Notes under the pieces: generated by a model | The model's input: the letters and a program-made list of their open reading frames with translations, nothing else | Database searches by the model: none | Told to the model about the DNA's origin: nothing | Translations under genes and position numbers: made by a program | From: Candidatus Bipolaricaulota bacterium | Lineage (GTDB): Bacteria; Bipolaricaulota; Bipolaricaulia; M55B111 | Reading direction: 5' to 3' | DNA length: 17,511 nucleotides | Assembly (NCBI GenBank): GCA_018334615.1 | Contig: JAGXLP010000011.1 | Span: 1 to 17,511 of the forward strand | Shown here: in pieces, positions 14,825 through 17,511 of the stretch | Position numbering within the stretch: position 1 is the stretch's first letter | Layout: every line of letters begins with the position of its first letter

Positions 14825-15629
14825 TTGCAACCTGAATGGCTCGGTAATTTTCCTTGACGTCATGGACTCTTACAATACTTGCCCCCTTCAGTATCCCAAT
14901 TGCGTTGCTGGCAATAGTTCCTTCCACCCTTTCTTCCGGAGGCAAATCCAGAGTAGCGCCAATGAAAGACTTCCTGGACGTTCCCAATAAAAGCGGAGCT
15001 TCCAAAGATTTGAACTCCTCCAGCCTGCGCAAGATCTCGTAATTATCCTCATATTTTTTTCCAAACCCAATCCCGGGATCGACTATGATTTGATCACGCG
15101 AAACTCCCAGTTCTCCTGCTCGTTCAATCCTTTCAGTCAAAAAATCAATAATATCCTTCACCGGATCATCGTAAGTCGGGTTCTTCTGCATGGTCCTGGG
15201 CGTCCCCTGCATGTGCATCAAAACGAGAGGAACATTTCTCTCTCCGGCTAGCTTTCCGAGCTCCGGATCGAACCTAAGTGCGCTAATATCGTTAACCATA
15301 TCCGCACCCGCATTTAGAGCCTCCTTCGCAACTTCGGACTTGTAAGTGTCAATCGATATCGGAATATCCGTTTTAGCTCTTACGGCCTCAATTACGGGGA
15401 TCGTCCTCTCCAGCTCCTGCTCGAGCTCGACCTTATCGGCACCGGGACGGGTCGACTCTCCCCCAATATCTATTATATCGGCACCGTTCTGTTCCATCTC
15501 GAGTGCCCTCTGTTCCGCCCTGTCCTGAGCTAAGAATTTTCCTCCATCGGAGAAAGAATCAGGAGTCACATTCAAGATACCCATAATCAGCACTTCGTCA
15601 TCCAGAGTAACTCTCCTCAAAATATTCAA
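14811..15629 (-). CDS. folP: dihydropteroate synthase
   Basis: DHPS joins p-aminobenzoate to the pterin pyrophosphate in folate synthesis and is the sulfonamide target. The 272-residue TIM-barrel protein has the signatures MGILNVTPDSFSDGG (16-30) and DIGGESTRPG (54-63), then NDISALRFDP, LMHMQGTPRTMQ, the phosphate-binding DPGIGFGKKYEDN, LLGTSRKSFIG and the C-terminal RVHDV. It looks complete. The start is a TTG (15629-15627) preceded at 5 bases by GGGGGGAG, and the protein then begins normally for the family. No other folate genes (folE, folB, folK) are adjacent. It diverges from purF and has its own -10 element. A 16-bp exact repeat links its last codons with an internal site (see findings). 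Confidence 0.96.
   Translation of the reverse strand: MNILRRVTLDDEVLIMGILNVTPDSFSDGGKFLAQDRAEQRALEMEQNGADIIDIGGESTRPGADKVELEQELERTIPVIEAVRAKTDIPISIDTYKSEVAKEALNAGADMVNDISALRFDPELGKLAGERNVPLVLMHMQGTPRTMQKNPTYDDPVKDIIDFLTERIERAGELGVSRDQIIVDPGIGFGKKYEDNYEILRRLEEFKSLEAPLLLGTSRKSFIGATLDLPPEERVEGTIASNAIGILKGASIVRVHDVKENYRAIQVATRCR
15431..15446. repeat. 16-bp direct repeat, copy 2 (inside folP)
   Basis: This is the second exact copy of the 16-mer at 14809-14824. Here, on the folP strand, it encodes PGADK, just after the conserved GGESTR motif. Confidence 0.7.
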
Positions 15630-15709
15630 ACTATCTCCCCCCTATCGAAGATGTATTTTTTCTGTCACCATCGAGCTCAACCACCCGAGATAAATTCATT
15701 AATGCTTGA

Positions 15710-15715
15710 ATTATA
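15710..15715 (-). promoter_or_regulatory. -10 element for folP
   Basis: A perfect TATAAT on the minus strand lies 80 bp before the TTG start of folP. The -35 region 17 bp upstream reads TTAATT, a weak match. The implied leader of about 74 nt holds the GGGGGGAG ribosome site. Confidence 0.45.
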
Positions 15716-15831
15716 CCGGAATACGATTTTGAAATTAACCTAAACTTGTCGGGAAAAGTGGATAAAGTCACCACCCTGAGGTTGAATTATTACTTTCTTC
15801 TTTCAAGGTTTAGTACTGCTAAAAAATTCTT

Positions 15832-15880
15832 CGACTGTTGCATTAGTCGTGTAAGAGATTATGATATAATCATAAATCTC
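15832..15880 (+). promoter_or_regulatory. purF promoter with overlapping operator-like dyads
   Basis: An extended -10 element, TGATATAAT (15862-15870), should drive purF, with a start near 15877. The 17-bp-spaced -35 position (ATTAGT) is poor, which suits an extended -10 promoter. The -10 lies inside an imperfect inverted repeat: GAGATT-ATGAT (15855-15865), centre ATA, ATCAT-A-AATCTC (15869-15880), 11 bp paired with one bulged A. A second dyad, CGACT (15832-15836) with AGTCG (15845-15849), covers the -35 region. This layout is typical of a repressor site; which protein binds is unknown. Confidence 0.58.
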
Positions 15881-15959
15881 GGTTCCAGTTAATTCGTTCG
15901 AGTACCGGTAGGAATTTCCTTAAATATTTTAAATTGAATTCTAAAAAAGGGACGGTGCT

Positions 15960-17306
15960 ATGGAAGATAAATGTGGAGTAATAGGGGTAAAACTAAATTC
16001 TGGCCACGCTGCGTTCCCAACTTATTACGGGCTTTACGCCCTCCAGCACAGGGGGCAAGAAAGTGCCGGCATAGTAAGCTTTGACGGTTTTAAACAGCAT
16101 ACGAAAAAAGGACTCGGGCTGATAGGTGAGGTCTTCAAAGAGGACGATCTCAAACAATTGACGGGCCCCTCCGCGATTGGTCACGTCCGTTACCCGACCT
16201 ATGGTTCCATAAACAAAAAAACGGTTCATCCTTTTAACGTGAATACAAGACAAGGTTTCCTGGCACTCGGACATAACGGGAATATTACTAATGCGGAATC
16301 ATTACGAAAAGACCTGGAAAAGGTCGGTCATGTTTTTACCACGGATACTGATACAGAAGTCCTGGTCCACGAACTGGCCAGAAATTTGATAAAAGCAGAC
16401 CTTGTTCAGGCTATAAAACAAACTATAGAAAGGACACAGGGAGCCTATTCAACCACCTTAATATACAACGGCAAGGTTGTAGGGTTTCGTGACCCCCGTG
16501 GTATTAGGCCATTATGTATCGGAGAGCTAGACGACGGCTATATGGTAGCAAGTGAATCAGTAGCTCTGGACGTAGTCGGGGGCAAGTTTCTCCGGGACGT
16601 GAAGCCGGGGGAACTGGTGATCCTGGAAGAAACCGGGTTGGAATCCCGACGTATCACTGAGAAAACCCCGGCTCATTGTTTTTTTGAGTACATTTACTTC
16701 GCTCGCCCGGACTCCAACATTGAAGGTAGATCCGTATACAAGGTCAGAAGAAAACTCGGTGAGCTTCTATACGACAATCACGGCGTGGCAACTGATCTGG
16801 TTTCCCCGGTACCCGACTCGGGTCGAGCTTTCGCCGCCGGTTACGCGGAAGCGGGGAATATAGAGTACATCGAATCCATGATGAAAAATCGCTACGTAGG
16901 CAGAACCTTCATTATGCCTTCCCAGGAAACCCGAGAAAGGGCGGTACGGTTAAAGCTAAACCCAATAGAGCCAAATATCAAAGGTAAGAAAATCATGATA
17001 ATTGACGATTCCATAGTAAGGGGGACCACTTCAAAACAGCTTATTGACAGCCTCAGGGATAACGGAGCTGAGGAAGTACACGTCAGAATTGGTGCCCCGC
17101 CGATAACTTCTCCCTGTAACCTCGGGGTGAATATGGCATCAGAGGAAGAACTAATGGCAAGCAAAAAGTCCGTAAGCGAGATAAAAAACGCAATAGGTGC
17201 CGATTCCCTTGAGTACCTTTCGCTCGAGGAGATATCGGAAGCCCTGGATATCCCGAAAAACAATTTATGTACCGGCTGTGTAACGGGAAATTACCCTATC
17301 AAGTAA
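15960..17306 (+). CDS. purF: amidophosphoribosyltransferase (glutamine PRPP amidotransferase)
   Basis: PurF makes phosphoribosylamine from PRPP and glutamine, the committed step of purine synthesis. The 448-residue protein begins MEDKCGV: C5 is the N-terminal nucleophile of the Ntn glutaminase after removal of a four-residue propeptide, as in the B. subtilis type. The glutaminase domain shows LQHRGQESAGI, GHVRYPTYG (often YSTAG in others) and LGHNGNI. The phosphoribosyltransferase domain carries the PRPP loop IMIIDDSIVRGTT (345-357) and KNRYVGRTFI. Four cysteines, C240, C386, C437 and C440, match the 4Fe-4S cluster ligands of the Bacillus-type enzyme, suggesting oxygen-sensitive stability. 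The ribosome site before ATG 15960 is weak (GGGACGG). The last 8 bases overlap the convergent purE gene. Confidence 0.97.
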   Translation: MEDKCGVIGVKLNSGHAAFPTYYGLYALQHRGQESAGIVSFDGFKQHTKKGLGLIGEVFKEDDLKQLTGPSAIGHVRYPTYGSINKKTVHPFNVNTRQGFLALGHNGNITNAESLRKDLEKVGHVFTTDTDTEVLVHELARNLIKADLVQAIKQTIERTQGAYSTTLIYNGKVVGFRDPRGIRPLCIGELDDGYMVASESVALDVVGGKFLRDVKPGELVILEETGLESRRITEKTPAHCFFEYIYFARPDSNIEGRSVYKVRRKLGELLYDNHGVATDLVSPVPDSGRAFAAGYAEAGNIEYIESMMKNRYVGRTFIMPSQETRERAVRLKLNPIEPNIKGKKIMIIDDSIVRGTTSKQLIDSLRDNGAEEVHVRIGAPPITSPCNLGVNMASEEELMASKKSVSEIKNAIGADSLEYLSLEEISEALDIPKNNLCTGCVTGNYPIK

Positions 17307-17511
17307 AGGATAACCCCTTGTCATCATCGATTATGTCTTCCCGCAGGTTCTGCTGCCAGTCTCTCAGTTTATCTCGCAGTTCTCCGTTTGAGGTGGAAAG
17401 AATTTTAATCGCGTGAAGAGCAGCATTTTCCGGTTCCATAATTGTAGAACATGGTACTCCCGATGGCGTTCTTAGCGACGAATAAAGATCCTGTTGGTAC
17501 TCACCAATCGG
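17299..17511 (-). CDS. purE: AIR carboxylase PurE, class II type (C-terminal part)
   Basis: The minus strand is open from the window edge to a TGA at 17299-17301, giving the last 70 residues. SSLRTPSGVPCSTIMEPENAA (split here as SSLRTPSGVPCSTI and MEPENAA) matches the C-terminal region of class II PurE, as in animal PAICS (SSLRLPSG..CSTV), rather than the MPxGVPVATV of class I enzymes. Class II PurE carboxylates aminoimidazole ribonucleotide directly with CO2 and needs no PurK. A helical tail follows (LRDKLRDWQQNLREDI). The 5' end is outside the window. Its stop overlaps the purF stop region by 8 bp in convergent orientation, so the two purine genes are not cotranscribed. Confidence 0.8.
   Translation of the reverse strand, partial: PIGEYQQDLYSSLRTPSGVPCSTIMEPENAALHAIKILSTSNGELRDKLRDWQQNLREDIIDDDKGLSFT

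Larger units (their letters stand above)
15630..15959. other. 330-bp divergent spacer between folP and purF
   Basis: No gene is apparent here. On the left it holds the folP ribosome site (15635-15642) and -10 (15710-15715). On the right it holds the purF promoter region with two dyads (15832-15880), and then an AT-rich leader of about 80 nt with an 8-bp palindrome TACCGGTA (15903-15910) and the dyad AGGAATTTCCT (15910-15920). I do not see the conserved loops of a purine riboswitch. The stretch 15716-15830 shows nothing I can name. Confidence 0.6.

Noticed and set aside
15881..15959. Purine riboswitch in the purF leader
   Set aside because: The leader is short and AT-rich and lacks the paired stems with conserved loop sequences of the purine aptamer.
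1..17511. A mobile element, defence island or CRISPR system
   Set aside because: No transposase, integrase, toxin-antitoxin, cas or restriction genes and no array-like repeats are visible. The Mre11/Rad50-like pair alone does not make a defence system; YhaO/YhaN-type pairs are chromosomal.

Overview
The window is a stretch of bacterial chromosome, densely packed with housekeeping genes. I see no rRNA, tRNA, CRISPR array, insertion sequence or phage gene. It is bacterial rather than archaeal: it carries a sigma-70 family factor, MnmE, a YidC with a large periplasmic domain, and recognisable -35/-10 promoters with Shine-Dalgarno sites. The YidC architecture suggests a two-membrane (diderm) cell, while the yidC-jag-mnmE order is one familiar from Firmicutes- and Thermotoga-like genomes. 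Many proteins are unusually rich in Asp and Glu (sigma factor tail, the 86-residue protein, the Amphi-Trp protein). With an Amphi-Trp family protein, common in haloarchaea, this hints at a salt-adapted organism. I cannot name the lineage.

Left arm (1-3865, + strand): an Mre11/SbcD-like nuclease gene followed by a Rad50/YhaN-like coiled-coil ATPase gene. The ATPase has a predicted membrane hairpin in the middle of its coil instead of a zinc hook, and degenerate nucleotide-binding motifs. This pair is the most unusual part of the window.

Middle block (3866-9525, - strand, read from right to left): yidC, jag, mnmE, a SigB/SigF/SigG-like sigma factor, a small acidic helical protein of unknown function, an MTH1187-type thiamine-binding protein, and radC. 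Spacing is tight for the first five genes and looser for the last two. A good promoter (TTGAAA, 17 bp, TAAAAT) sits just upstream of yidC. radC meets the ATPase gene stop codon to stop codon.

Right block (9787-14265, + strand): ribE, ribBA and ribH supply most of riboflavin synthesis, with no ribD here. They run directly into hisS and an aldo/keto reductase. A separate Amphi-Trp gene with its own -10 element follows (14446-14718).

Right end: folP (- strand) and purF (+ strand) diverge from a 330-bp spacer holding a TATAAT element for each gene. The purF -10 lies inside an 11-bp imperfect dyad that looks like an operator. purF converges on, and overlaps by 8 nt, the 3' end of a purE gene whose encoded C-terminus is of the class II (animal/Treponema-like) AIR carboxylase type.

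Overall this is mostly ordinary core metabolism, translation and repair. The best candidates for something less described are the membrane-anchored Mre11/Rad50-like pair, the sigma factor with its small acidic partner, and the purF operator.
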